From Hysterangium stoloniferum (lineage: Eukaryota; Basidiomycota; Agaricomycetes; Hysterangiales; Hysterangiaceae), in the NCBI GenBank assembly GCA_015178975.1, contig WHVD01000001.1, positions 1,674,001 to 1,738,000 on the forward strand: a stretch of 64,000 bases of DNA. Reading direction: 5' to 3'. Position numbers and translations under genes: made by a program. Shown here piece after piece: positions 11,205 through 20,965 of the stretch. Positions within the stretch are counted from its first letter, which is position 1; the number at the start of each line of letters is the position of its first letter. The notes beneath the pieces are model-generated. The model saw only the letters and a list, made by a program, of their open reading frames with translations, was not told where the DNA came from and searched no databases.

Positions 11205-11877
11205 TTCGACTAACTATGCTCCCGCCTTCCTTTTAATGGGATACCTACCGAGAGGAATGTCCAGAGTACTAGGAGGAGACGATCTGATAATCCCTAGGGA
11301 ATTGTCTGAAAGTCCTATGGTGGACTCATGGATAGTGGAATTGGAAAGCCACAGACAAGTGGCGAGGGACTCAATCACCCGAGCACAAGAAACTCAAGCT
11401 CGATCCTACAACAAGCATCGAAGACCAGTCGAAGAAATCTCAGAGGGGGATTTAGTATTAGTCAACCCCCATTCCTTAGAATTGGTAGAAATTAAGGGTA
11501 GCGGAAGGAAATTAATCCAACGATGCATCAGACCATTTCAGGTCCTGGAGAAAATCAATTCCCAAGTCTTTAGACTCAAAATACCCCCAGAGTACCAAAT
11601 GCACCCTGTCATTAATTGATCCCACCTTAAGAAATACCACTCGTCCCCGGAAGTGTTTGGCCCTCGGGAATTACTCAAGAACCCTAGAGAGCTAGGTTCA
11701 AATGAGGAAGAATACGAGGTCGAAGCTATTACTGGCCACACAAAACTTCAAAATCGTCTACTTTTTCGAATCAGGTGGAAGGGCTATGGACCGGAGGAGG
11801 ACTCCTGGCTAAATAGCACTGACCTCTGAAATGCCCCAACTCTACTCCGAGCGTACAAAATGCTGCATCGGATTTGA
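11122..11877 (+). pseudogene. GypB integrase C-terminus and chromodomain
   Basis: Frame +1 relative to the core. The ORF 11122-11619 carries the integrase tail (FLLMGYLPRG, SYNKHRRPVEEISEGDLVLV). After TGA 11617 the frame continues to a chromodomain at about 11701-11850 (YEVEAITGH, FRIRWKGYGPEEDSW). A further TGA at 11827 falls in the chromodomain end and the natural stop is probably 11875. The chromodomain suggests targeting to heterochromatin. Confidence 0.8.
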
Positions 11878-12194
11878 TGACGGGTATATGCAGTTTCACC
11901 AAGAACCCGGAACCACTTCCCTCCCGAGAATGCAGTCTATTTCTTTCAATCTACTCGACAATCAACCCTAATTTTAACCTTTATTTTCTTTTTCTAAAAA
12001 TTCAACTTCAGCTACCTCGTCTTCACTCCATGATCACCAACCTTTGGTCTATCGCCTCCTTACCTCGTGTCAACAACCGAGCGGAGTCTTAATCCCTAGG
12101 ATACGAGAGACGTAAAGTCGCTTAAGAATCTCCAACCTCTCTTTACCTTCAACCACTACCATCACACAACTCTTGTGCGACCCGCAACTATAAC

Positions 12195-13805
12195 ATGTCC
12201 CAACCACCTCTCTCGAAGTCCAAATTCCCAAAGTTCAAAAGGATCCCACGAACACCTGCCACCAAGCATCTATGGAACCCTGCCTCCACTTCCTCGGGAC
12301 CACCTCGCACTGAAATAGTCGAGTGCCCTTTCTCTTACCATGAGGCCTCCGCCTCTAATTCCTCGAGCTATTCCTCGACACACTGGGGATCAACAGAGAC
12401 TGCCTCGAGAGCCGCTCACGATTCTCAAGGGCCACCTCGCACCGTAAGGGTTGAGACACTCACTCCTTGCAGCCAGGCCCCTCCCTCCAGATGTTGGGAC
12501 CTAAAGGACCTCCCTTGGGATGGACCCCCCATTCGACCATCCCCATCCCCCCCACCTGAGGAAGTAGCCCAGAAGTGTCGCGACAAGGAGGAGCGTCACA
12601 CCCAAAACCAACAAGAGCTCCAGGACCTTAAAAGAAAGAGGAGGGAGAAGTTCGTGCAAGATCGGTTAGCCAGGGGAGGAATGGAAGGCGTACCTTCAAA
12701 AGCCCAAAGGAGAGAGAGCAGGATGCGGGAGGGCTACGCCTCCATCCTACCAATTCTCCCTCCCCCAGGGAAGAAATGGACGGAATTTGTAGAGACCGAG
12801 GAGAGTGATAATGGAACCCCCTGCATACGTGCCGCTGGCGCTAAAAGCCAGAAAGGGAAGGATGGTACTACCTTTTATGATTGGGAATTAGTCAGACGGA
12901 TTAAACTCCAAAGTATCCAGCTAACCCGAGGAGATGAAAAGGAACCACCATCAGGGACCAACCCTCCTCAAGGACCAGGAGAGAAAAGGTTTCAGGTTGG
13001 CCCCACTGACCTCTCTTCAGAGTCGGAGGATAGTGATACCACCTATCCACAATACGGGGCAAAGTATCTGGGGGAGGACTCGTTCGAAGGGTTCTTACTA
13101 CCAAGACCCATACACTTTGTCTCTAGCGATCCAAATCAGAGAAGGGAACTTAAACCAACCGTCAGAATATGGCATGGGTATCGACCTGACAAGACCTCAA
13201 CCGGCATCGCCGCAGAAAACCCCGTTCCACCCTCTGCCACACCTCCCCCTTTACCCGTTCCCATCCTAGAGTTACAGGAACGTGAGCCACCACAGCTACG
13301 AGACTCCTCAGACCACCCCCCGAACCTTCTTTCTTCCATGCCTGCCACTACCCACGAGCTGTGGCCAGCTCCATACCAATCGGAACAGGCCTGCGACGTT
13401 GTAATGCTCGACCCTCATATCACTGAACCACCCTCCACGTCTATTCCCTCAGGCGAAAAAACCTACAGGACACAAAGAGTTTCCCATCCTATCGAGTCGG
13501 AGGTCCGGGAGACAGTGATAAGCAGGAATGAAGCTGACAGTGACATTTGGGTGCGAATAGCAATCAACTACCACTCAGCACATTTCACCGTCAGCAGGGT
13601 CCTGAGCCAGTTACTGCCCGCACTACAGCCACCCTTGCTGGAAGGGAAAGTAAGCGACTGCAAAGGACTTGCATCACTGGAAGAGACCATGGTCGACTTT
13701 TACCTGCTCATGAAAGACACAACAGAGGCGGAGAAGCATCGTTTCAGGAATCAAGCTGTCACCATTCAGACAGCTGTCCGCGAACTTCCCTTGCGCCCCT
13801 CCTGA
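12195..13805 (+). CDS. GypB accessory ORF (536 codons), unknown
   Basis: A long open frame downstream of pol on the same strand, with no stop in 536 codons although gag-pol next to it has ten. Pro/Ser-rich start, a basic Glu/Lys/Arg stretch around residues 130-180, an acidic and Pro-rich middle, and a helical end. No domain recognised. The ATG at 12195 follows a pyrimidine-rich leader (11960-12190), like a basidiomycete 5' UTR, so it may have its own promoter. Near 13790-13805 the coding potential passes to the +1 frame (next feature), suggesting one frameshift in an original protein of about 665 residues ending at 14196. Confidence 0.7.
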   Translation: MSQPPLSKSKFPKFKRIPRTPATKHLWNPASTSSGPPRTEIVECPFSYHEASASNSSSYSSTHWGSTETASRAAHDSQGPPRTVRVETLTPCSQAPPSRCWDLKDLPWDGPPIRPSPSPPPEEVAQKCRDKEERHTQNQQELQDLKRKRREKFVQDRLARGGMEGVPSKAQRRESRMREGYASILPILPPPGKKWTEFVETEESDNGTPCIRAAGAKSQKGKDGTTFYDWELVRRIKLQSIQLTRGDEKEPPSGTNPPQGPGEKRFQVGPTDLSSESEDSDTTYPQYGAKYLGEDSFEGFLLPRPIHFVSSDPNQRRELKPTVRIWHGYRPDKTSTGIAAENPVPPSATPPPLPVPILELQEREPPQLRDSSDHPPNLLSSMPATTHELWPAPYQSEQACDVVMLDPHITEPPSTSIPSGEKTYRTQRVSHPIESEVRETVISRNEADSDIWVRIAINYHSAHFTVSRVLSQLLPALQPPLLEGKVSDCKGLASLEETMVDFYLLMKDTTEAEKHRFRNQAVTIQTAVRELPLRPS

Positions 13806-14196
13806 ACTTTCAATCTCTACCCCCCTTACCGACCTTGTCGATCTACTTGAGGAGTTACTTCCTGCTAATGACAACCGGAAAAACCTTGATTGTGTGACCA
13901 CGGATAGTACCACTCCCCAGCAGATGGCACCTCATCCCCTTTCGCGACTGGACCTCGACCCAGCTGATAGGATTCGCCTCATCATCAGGATGCGACAAAA
14001 AGCCTACAGCCGCTGGGTATCCATGGTACACAAAGCGGAACAACTGTCTCCCAACTCTCGCGATCTGAAACTCTGTGAAATTGTAGGTCCTCTCCATAAC
14101 AAATGGGAGGAATGGGGTCAAGCGATCTTACAGCTAGGGGGTTCTGATAAAGATGCATGGGGAGGGGTCCCCGGTAGGCTACAAGACTTCGCATGA
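13801..14196 (+). pseudogene. C-terminal part of the GypB accessory ORF, shifted frame
   Basis: Open from 13801 without a stop to the TGA at 14194, in the +1 frame relative to 12195-13805, starting just where the first ORF stops. It encodes LTDLVDLLEELL, then a helical basic segment (IIRMRQKAYSRWVSM) and ends 26 bp before the 3' LTR. I infer that it continues the preceding protein. No family recognised. Confidence 0.55.
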
Positions 14197-14222
14197 CATG
14201 GTCCTCCGAACTGGGGGGGCAC

Positions 14223-14904
14223 TGTGAAGGATAAGTCATATAGGAGGTGCAGTTAAAGGCTCCAAGCCTTACTCCTTAACCGCTTTATAATCTCATTGTT
14301 CTCTTTATGTTCTATATTTTTATTCTATTTCTATATCTCATAAATATGGGTCAAACCCCCTTTATTTAGTCCGAGAGTCCATGTATGCTTGTGGGTGCTC
14401 TCGCCCACAAGAAGTATGCGCATGTCACAGGTAGTAGTCACACAGATAAAACTTAGACACTTTTCAACCCCGACAACCATCACCTGCTCACGCAAGTACT
14501 GGTTTGGGGCCTAGTCTGAAACTAGTCTTCGCTTTATCTCTCTTACTATATCTACAGTAACTACACTTTGCACTGAAACAGTCAAAGTCAGTTACTACCA
14601 CTCGACTTGACTTCTACCTCTTGGTTCGCGCAGCAAGAATATCCATCGTAGTTCACATTCTTAGAATATTCTCTCTCCCTCACAATATATACTTTCTCTC
14701 CGCTACTTGGCCGTTAGTCCAGCTAGCTACGCAATCGGACCGTACTGCAAGGTCGATCCGCTCTTGTAATTATTTACTGATTGCACCTTAAGGGTCAATC
14801 GTAATCTATACTTGATCACTTCAAACTACTAGTCGGTTGTATATCGTACTATCGTTAGTCGATAACGATCACACATTGAGTAGTAAACTACTCGACCCTT
14901 TACA
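14223..14904 (+). repeat. GypB 3' LTR (682 bp)
   Basis: TGTGAAGG...TTTACA, pair of 3864-4545. Preceded by GGGGGGGCA at 14213-14222 as a short purine-rich tract. Confidence 0.95.
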
Positions 14905-14909
14905 CAGAT
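14905..14909. repeat. Target site duplication of GypB (right)
   Basis: CAGAT, identical to 3859-3863. Confidence 0.95.
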
Positions 14910-15320
14910 AGATATTCAGACCAGTGGGCCTGCTGATGGGTCAAAGGTTTTGTAGTAGAAAAGTATTCCAGGTTTTTGTGATCTGTTACAACGTCAATTG
15001 GAGTTCCCGAGCCTTCCAAGTAGTGTCGCCACACTTTGAAAGCTGAAAAAATTTCCAGGAGTTCCTTATCATGAACATCGTAATTGAGCTCTGCTCTGGT
15101 AAAAGTCCAGGACAGAAAAGCCATGGGGTGGACTTCTCCATTGGAGTCCTGGATAGAGAGAATGGCTCCAAGTGCATAGTCTGAGGCATCCATTTCAACA
15201 ATGAGTGGGAAGTCCGGTTTCCAATGCAACAGAATAGGAGCTGAAGAAAAAGAATTTTTTAAAAGATTGAAAGCTTTTTGACACTTATCGTTAAAATTCC
15301 ATGGAGTATCCTTACACATA
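14910..15320 (-). pseudogene. GypA RNase H
   Basis: Minus-strand frame with WNFNDKCQKAFNLLK, the first catalytic block MDASDYALGAI, HDKELLEIF and VVTDHKNLEYF, ending in QQAHWSEYLS, where GypB is inserted. Joined across GypB it continues as AFNMIIHFRPG at 3858, the expected sequence of the family, so the order and orientation of the two halves of GypA are certain. Confidence 0.88.
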
Positions 15321-15415
15321 AGATGGGTAAGGGGAACTGTGATGTCAGAATATCCCCAGATAAAATGTCTGTAAAAATTGACACAGCCGAGGAAGGATTG
15401 TATATCTTTAACTTT

Positions 15416-15730
15416 TCAGGGTTCAGGCCAATCTTTGATGACTTGCACTTTAGTTTCATCCATGCGGAGTCTGTCAGGTCCCATTATGAAACCCAGGTAT
15501 TCCACAGCGTCCATGTCAAAAGTATATTTTTTACCATTCGCGAATAAACCATGTTGTCTGAGTCTCCGGAGAACTTCACAGACTTGTTTGTTGTGTTCTG
15601 TGGGATCCTCAGAGTAGATAAGAATGTCATCCAAGTAAACAATAACGCATACATCGAGCATGTTGGAGAAAATGTCGTTGATAAAACGTTGAAAAACAGA
15701 CAGAGCATTGGTGAGTCCAGAGGGTATCAC
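15416..15730 (-). pseudogene. GypA reverse transcriptase, second half
   Basis: Begins at VIPSGLTNALSVFQRF directly beside the MITE insertion and contains the catalytic VYLDDILIYS and EYLGFIMGP. Frameshifts separate it from the RNase H. The preceding RT half is at 16778-17431; the 1.04-kb element between them is inserted inside the codon run Glu-Trp-Leu-Val. Confidence 0.88.
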
Positions 15731-15732
15731 TA

Positions 15733-16770
15733 GGGAGGATAACCCAAAACTTTAAAAATTATTTATCCACTAAAGTATATATATTTATATTGTTTGTTGT
15801 AAAATTAATATTTAATCAAATTCAGTTGATTAGGTATCACTCTGAAGAATGCAAAAATATTAATATTTATCCTATATCTGACAAAATTTAGTCAAACAAT
15901 CATCTGTAGATTATTCTTTTGGAATAAATTGCACAATGGGGATTGGTACCCCAGATAGTTCTGGTTAACTCTCTAAACCAACTAAATTTAAATTATATGA
16001 AATATATTTGAAAGTTTGCTTGTATACAACAGAATACATCATAACCCAAAGATTAAGTCATAACCCAAATAATCTTGTTTAACCCAAATGATCTAGGTTA
16101 ACCCAAATGAGCTAGGTTAACCCAAATGATCTAGGTTAACCCAAATAATCTAGGTTAACCCAAATAATCTAGGTTAACCCAAATAATCTAGGTTAACCCA
16201 AATAATCTAGGTTAACCCAAATAATCTAGGTTAACCCAAATAATCTAGGTTAACCCAAATAATCTAGGTTAACCCAAATAATCTAGGTTAACCCAAATAA
16301 TCTAGGTTAACCCAAATAATCTAGGTTAACCCAAATAATCTAGGTTAACCCAAATAATCTAGGTTAACCCAAATAATCTAGGTTAACCCAAATAATCTAG
16401 GTTAACCCAAATAATCTAGGTTAACCCAAATAATCTAGGTTAACCCAAATAATCTAGGTTAACCCAAATAATCTAGGTTAACCCAAATAATCTAGGTTAA
16501 CCCAAATAATCTAGGTTAACCCAAATAATCTAGGTTAACCCAAATAATCTAGGTTAACCCAAATAATCTAGGTTAACCCAAATAATCTTGTGTAACTATG
16601 TCATTTGTGTGTATTTTAAAAAGGCATGCATATTTTAAAGATGAAATTTCAGGTAATTAAATATAAACTCATAGAATAAGTTGTCATGGCCAGAAGGAAT
16701 AGACTCACTTAGAAAATATGAGGATTATTCAGTAAAATTTTGTATATTCAATAAAGTGTGACCATCCTCC
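15733..16770. mobile_element. MITE-1: TA-flanked non-coding element with internal minisatellite
   Basis: The RT coding sequence of GypA is interrupted exactly here. TA is present on both sides (15731-15732 and 16771-16772), and removing the insert plus one TA restores the Glu-Trp-Leu-Val reading. Ends are GGGAGGATAA and, inverted, GGAGGATGG, a short imperfect terminal inverted repeat. No transposase. TA duplication suggests mobilisation by a Tc1/mariner-type enzyme, two of which are in this window. Confidence 0.78.
16062..16592 (+). repeat. 19-bp minisatellite, about 28 copies
   Basis: Tandem copies of AACCCAAATAATCTAGGTT. The first few units vary (GATC, GAGC, TTGTTT forms); the inner units are almost identical, which points to recent expansion. 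The related element at 48903-49410 has only about one unit. Confidence 0.97.
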
Positions 16771-16777
16771 TAGCCAC

Positions 16778-17431
16778 TCAAAGGCCCCATAACGGGTTAT
16801 AAGTGGTTTTCCATTCATCGCCCACAGCGATCCAGACCAAATGATAGGTGTGTTTGAGATCTATTTTGGTGTAAATCCGGGCATTCCGCAGAGCATCGAG
16901 CAGATCAGATATAAGTGGAAGTGGATACTTATCCTTTTTGGTGACAGCATTGAGTCCTCTAAAATCAACACATAGTCTAAGGGATCCATCCTTTTTTCTG
17001 ACAAACAGAACAGGTGCTCCAAAAGGAGACTTTGAGGGTCTGAAAAAACCTATGGACAAATGTTCATCCAGGAAATCGCGGATCATGGAGAGTTCCATGG
17101 ACGAGAGTGGGTAAATATGTCCTAGGGGTGGCTGGGTGCCATCTTTGAGATTGATTTTCAAGTCATATTCTCGGTGGGGCAGAAGCTGGTCAGCTTTTTG
17201 CCTGCTAAAAACATGCACGAAGTCATGATATTTCTCCAGGACACCTTCTAGGTCAGTGGCTTGCTCAGATGCGGATACCAGGGTTGAAAAACGTCCAGTT
17301 GTTTCATCAATTTTTAAGTTGATAGTGAATGCCTGGGACCCATCCATTTTTGTAGCCCTAATAAAAGCTGCAGCATTAATCAGAGAAATAGACGGAGGTG
17401 CCGTGGGTTCCAGGGAAGCCATGGGTGCCAT
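16778..17431 (-). pseudogene. GypA reverse transcriptase, first half
   Basis: Minus-strand ORF of 217 codons with the RT N-terminus: YDLKINLKDGTQPP, SKSPFGAPVLFVRKKDG, LCVDFRGLNAVT and YTKIDLKHTYHLV (first catalytic Asp in KIDL). A one-base shift just before the MITE moves GAFEWLV out of frame. Confidence 0.88.
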
Positions 17432-17820
17432 AGGATCACAGGAGTCCTCGAGACTGCAGGTGCCAGGAAGGCCATGGGTGCTGTGGAGGCCATGTAGGGT
17501 GCAGTTTCCTCGGCTGCCATGGGAGTCCGGAATGTTATACTGTTAGCTATCCAGTCAATCAACGGATTGTAGCGGGTAAGCCAGTTGTGTCCTAGGACCA
17601 CTGAGCAACTTGAGTCTAACTGGGTCACATAGAAAGTGACCAACTGAGATGTTCCCCACGGGAAACAGATGGATAAATCACAAGCTTGGGTGACAACCGA
17701 ATTACTCGTGCCATCGAATAGGTGGAGGCCAACGGGATTTATCGGATAAGTTGACAAAGAATGTTTTTGCATGAATTTTGTATCTAAAATAAAAAACAAT
17801 GAGTTGAGCCAGAATCTATA
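17380..17820 (-). pseudogene. GypA aspartic protease
   Basis: The catalytic Asp-Ser-Gly (ALIDSGSTHCF) is readable on the minus strand at about 17795-17822, but a stop and a frame change separate it from the ORF 17380-17799, which carries the rest (HLFDGTSNSVV, VVLGHNWLTRYNPLIDW). The GypC copy at 43010-43213 has the same motif intact. Inactive here. Confidence 0.8.
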
Positions 17821-18074
17821 AGAGCTGAAAAAATGAATTTTGGAATCATATTAGACATAGGTTTAATGAAAAATGAATCAGAATGTGAAAGAGCGGATGC
17901 GTTGAGGCAGGTAAAACTCTTGAATGCGTGGAGAGGCAACACAACCCCCAACCTGCATGGAGTCCACAGGGTTGCTCACTCTTTTTTTGAGTCGGAAGCC
18001 GGTTTGTCCTTTGACGGGGTTTCCATGGAGGTCTTGGCTGTTCGACCCTTTGCAGAGTTTGCTTTTGCCAGTGG

Positions 18075-18225
18075 ACATTCCAGGACTCAATGACCGGGTT
18101 TCCTGCACAAGAGACAGAGGTTATTGTCCATACAACATTGTCTTTCCTGTGGGGTCAATTTGCCATCAGGTCCGAGTTTGCCTGTGAGGTCAGGTTTTCT
18201 GGCTTGCTTGCCGGACTGTTGACCC

Positions 18226-18263
<38 letters not shown>

Positions 18264-19161
18264 AGAAGACATTTTATTGTTCTTCTTGTCGGATTGCATG
18301 GAGTTCTGGTTGCTGGTTGATGAGTTGTTGTTGGGTTTATTGGTCATGGACTTGTTTACTTTGTCTGTGGAGGTTCTCATGGGCAACTTCCACATGATGT
18401 TCCCAATAACATGTGTCTGCGTTTTGAGCTTTGAGATGCATACAGGACAGGGTTTTTGGCTTGCCATCTTCTCCTTTCGAGACTTGGTCTTTAAGGCAGG
18501 ATGGCAGACTGGCGTACAATTGGTGGCGGAGAGTGGGATCGCCCCACTGACAACGAGCTGGAAGATTATTGAATTGGACAATGTAGTCCGTGATGCACTG
18601 CATGTCCTTCATACAAAGATTTGTGAGACTGTTCTTGGCTTCTCCTGTCGGGTCATATGGGCCAAAGTTGGTTTCAAGCTCCTCAACAAAAGCATCCCAA
18701 TCTTCAAGCCAAAGTGGCTCTTCCTCAGAAAGTCCACTAAAAGCCAGTTCAAACCATTTCAATGTGGATCCCAACAAGTACAAAAGTGTGTAATTGACTT
18801 TCCGGGAGTCCATGGAGAATGCGGCGGATCGATCGGGGAAATTGAAGTGACATTGCATGAGGAAAGTAGAGAGTTTGTTTGGGTTGGAACCCGTGAAGGG
18901 TTCTGGAGCATTGACTTTTGACCGTGGGGGTTCCAGATCTTTCTTTTTGCCTTCTCTGAGCATATGATTTATCAACCTTTCCAAAGTGATTGCTAAATAC
19001 TCAGAGGCAGGATCCAAAAGCAGTGGTCGATCGCTGGACAGAGGATTTTCAACACCTTTTCCCTTGTCGGGTGCCACAGATTTGTCCTTGTGCTCAGATT
19101 TGTCCTGGTTTTCTGGGACTTCTTCAATACAGGCTTCTTCCATGGGTTCCGGCTGGTCCAA
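18075..19161 (-). pseudogene. GypA gag with poly-Asn tract and zinc knuckle
   Basis: The ORF 18337-19161 has the retrotransposon gag capsid pattern (FTGSNPNKLSTFL, LKWFELAFSG, FVEELETNFGP). A frame change near 18340 leads to ORF 18087-18581, which contains a run of 12 Asn and ends in the zinc knuckle (C-x2-C-x4-H-x4-C, 18075-18116). A TGA follows the knuckle His, so the last Cys is after a stop. Start: Met at 19161, about 130 bp inside the 5' LTR border. Confidence 0.82.
18226..18263 (+). repeat. (TTG)n microsatellite inside gag
   Basis: About 12 TTG triplets; on the minus strand they encode the poly-Asn run of GypA gag. Confidence 0.97.
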
Positions 19162-19290
19162 GAGTGTCTAACTGGTATACAAAGTTAATGGGGAATGAAG
19201 AGTCGATGGTCCAGGTAATGATGCCTGTGCGTGTGCTTTTCTTCTTGGTGGCATATTGAAAACAATCTGCGAGTCTTGGTCAAAAAATAC

Positions 19291-20114
19291 TGTTAGGGTA
19301 CGTACATGGCAGGTCTCCAGAGAAACCCGCAGAATATCCAGTAGGACTTGGCTTCAGCTTATAGGCTACACCCTCGCGAGATCATGTTGTCCAATTTCAG
19401 ACAGGTGGATGGGAATCCCGGGAAGTCCAGGTTCATGGGTCAAGGGGTTGTAGGTTGGAGGTCGTGGGTCGAGAGGTCGTGAGTCGAGGTTGGTAAGAGA
19501 GATAGATATGCCGGAGCCCATGGGCTCCGACTAGCATGAGCGGTGAGATTCAAGTAGGAGTTTAGAGTGGAAAATGTATTAGGTTACTGGGGGGAATCTA
19601 AGCCAATTTTATGACTGGATTGTATGTACAACATCTGCCAGACTATATAGACCGTGGAATGCATGACATACTAAATCCAGTAATAATGAAATGAAACTAG
19701 CAAAACATAAAATGAGAATAGTAAACACCAAATTTGGTGTTAGGAATGGGATGGAATGGAGCGGAGTCCAAATTGTGACAAATCATAAACCATAACGGGA
19801 AATGGAGTGGGAGCATAGTCTGAATCATGACAGGTCATTTGACTAAAATGGGAATGGGGCTCTGTCAGAGGGATGATGGGTTTTCTGAGCGGGGTCCAGT
19901 AACTGATGTGTGGGACAAGGTTGGACATACTGTAGACAGGGATGGAGTCCAGTGGGTATTCCGGTGACTGAAACACAACATAACAAAGTCGAATGTAGAC
20001 AAGTCTGACGTACGGAGTCCGGCGGGAATTCTGGTAAACTGACAATTGGTGCGTATAGGGTGCGGGTGCGTATAAGTTAGTCCCCAGAGTCCCACAGGAA
20101 TTCCAGTTGTAACA
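19291..20114 (-). repeat. GypA 5' LTR (824 bp)
   Basis: TGTTAGGG...GTTGTAACA, pair of the partial LTR at 1-774. Termini are the inverted TGTTA/TAACA seen in most LTRs of this window. Contains the shared motif at 19343-19375. Confidence 0.92.
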
Positions 20115-20233
20115 CATTTGTGTAGTAGTACAGCACATAAGCTAAGTCAAGTCCTGACCCTACCCAGAAGTATCTGAGTTCCTGGTTATTTCCCAATAGT
20201 TATGGAATAAGTCCCAACATGGAACTTAACATC
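20115..20233 (-). repeat. LTR relic flanking GypA
   Basis: Contains the shared LTR motif in reverse orientation (20129-20160) and ends in a TTAACA terminus near 20230. It appears to be an older LTR into which GypA inserted. Confidence 0.5.
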
Positions 20234-20238
20234 ACTTC

Positions 20239-20960
20239 TGTTAAGAACTGAAAATGGACTAATGTCGGTGGCCAACGGGGACCGATCGGAAGGACTTGGC
20301 TTCAGCTTATGTGCTGTGCCCTCGCAATTATCCATTGGTTGTCCTTAAATTTCAGACAGGCGAAGACTAAGTCCTAAGGAGAACCTTTCGGTGAAATACC
20401 GATCGGAACCGAAGGACAAGTCAAGTGTCAGGCCAAGGGGTCGGGGCCGAGAGTGGGCGAGCGCACACGAAGGTGAATGGGGGATTCTTAGTATGAGACT
20501 GCTACAGACGTATGAGGGTATTCTGAGTCGATATTCTGATTGCCTAGTAACTACAACTACAGCGGGTTCATATACAAGTAACAGGCGTCTAGAAAATACT
20601 AATGGGGAGAAGGGCGGAAAACGGTATTAGCATTAAGCTTGACTAGGAACGGGAAGTTTATGATTAGTTCGGAGGCCGATGATAACCAAGAATGGAAATT
20701 ACAATAAAAGGAAATAGTTCGAGGACTACAAATATAGAGAGACATATGTGAAACATAGAGTGGAACGGATCAACATAATGAAAAGGGACGTATCAAAGCA
20801 TAACCAGACAGAAAGGCGTAGTCGGGTTTGATGGACCGGAGAGCATACGTCAGCGTCGGGGGACCGACGGCTTCCGAGATCTTGTCTTGTCGAAGACGTA
20901 TAACTATGATATTCCATCGGGGACCGTCGGCGTGCGAAGGGTTGCGACACAGTCGTAACA
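20239..20960 (+). repeat. Solo LTR, family B, copy 1
   Basis: TGTTAAGAACTG...GTCGTAACA, flanked by a perfect ACTTC duplication (20234-20238 and 20961-20965). No internal element lies next to it, so it is a solo LTR left by LTR-LTR recombination. Related to 29609-30352 and 45324-46340. Confidence 0.93.
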
Positions 20961-20965
20961 ACTTC

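Larger units (their letters stand above)
3864..14904 (+). mobile_element. GypB, Ty3/gypsy chromodomain retrotransposon nested in GypA
   Basis: Complete 11.04-kb element: 682-bp LTRs, gag, protease, RT, RNase H, integrase and chromodomain in the plus direction, then an extra ORF before the 3' LTR. It has a perfect 5-bp target duplication and splits GypA between the RNase H tail and the integrase. LTR identity is about 98 percent by manual alignment (14 differences), so it is fairly young, yet gag-pol carries about ten in-frame stops and frameshifts. It is non-autonomous as it stands unless the TGA codons are read through. Confidence 0.95.

Noticed and set aside
18226-18921. Plus-strand Leu/Val-rich ORF that looks like a membrane protein
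   Set aside because: The hydrophobic run comes from the (TTG)n repeat on the strand opposite to gag.
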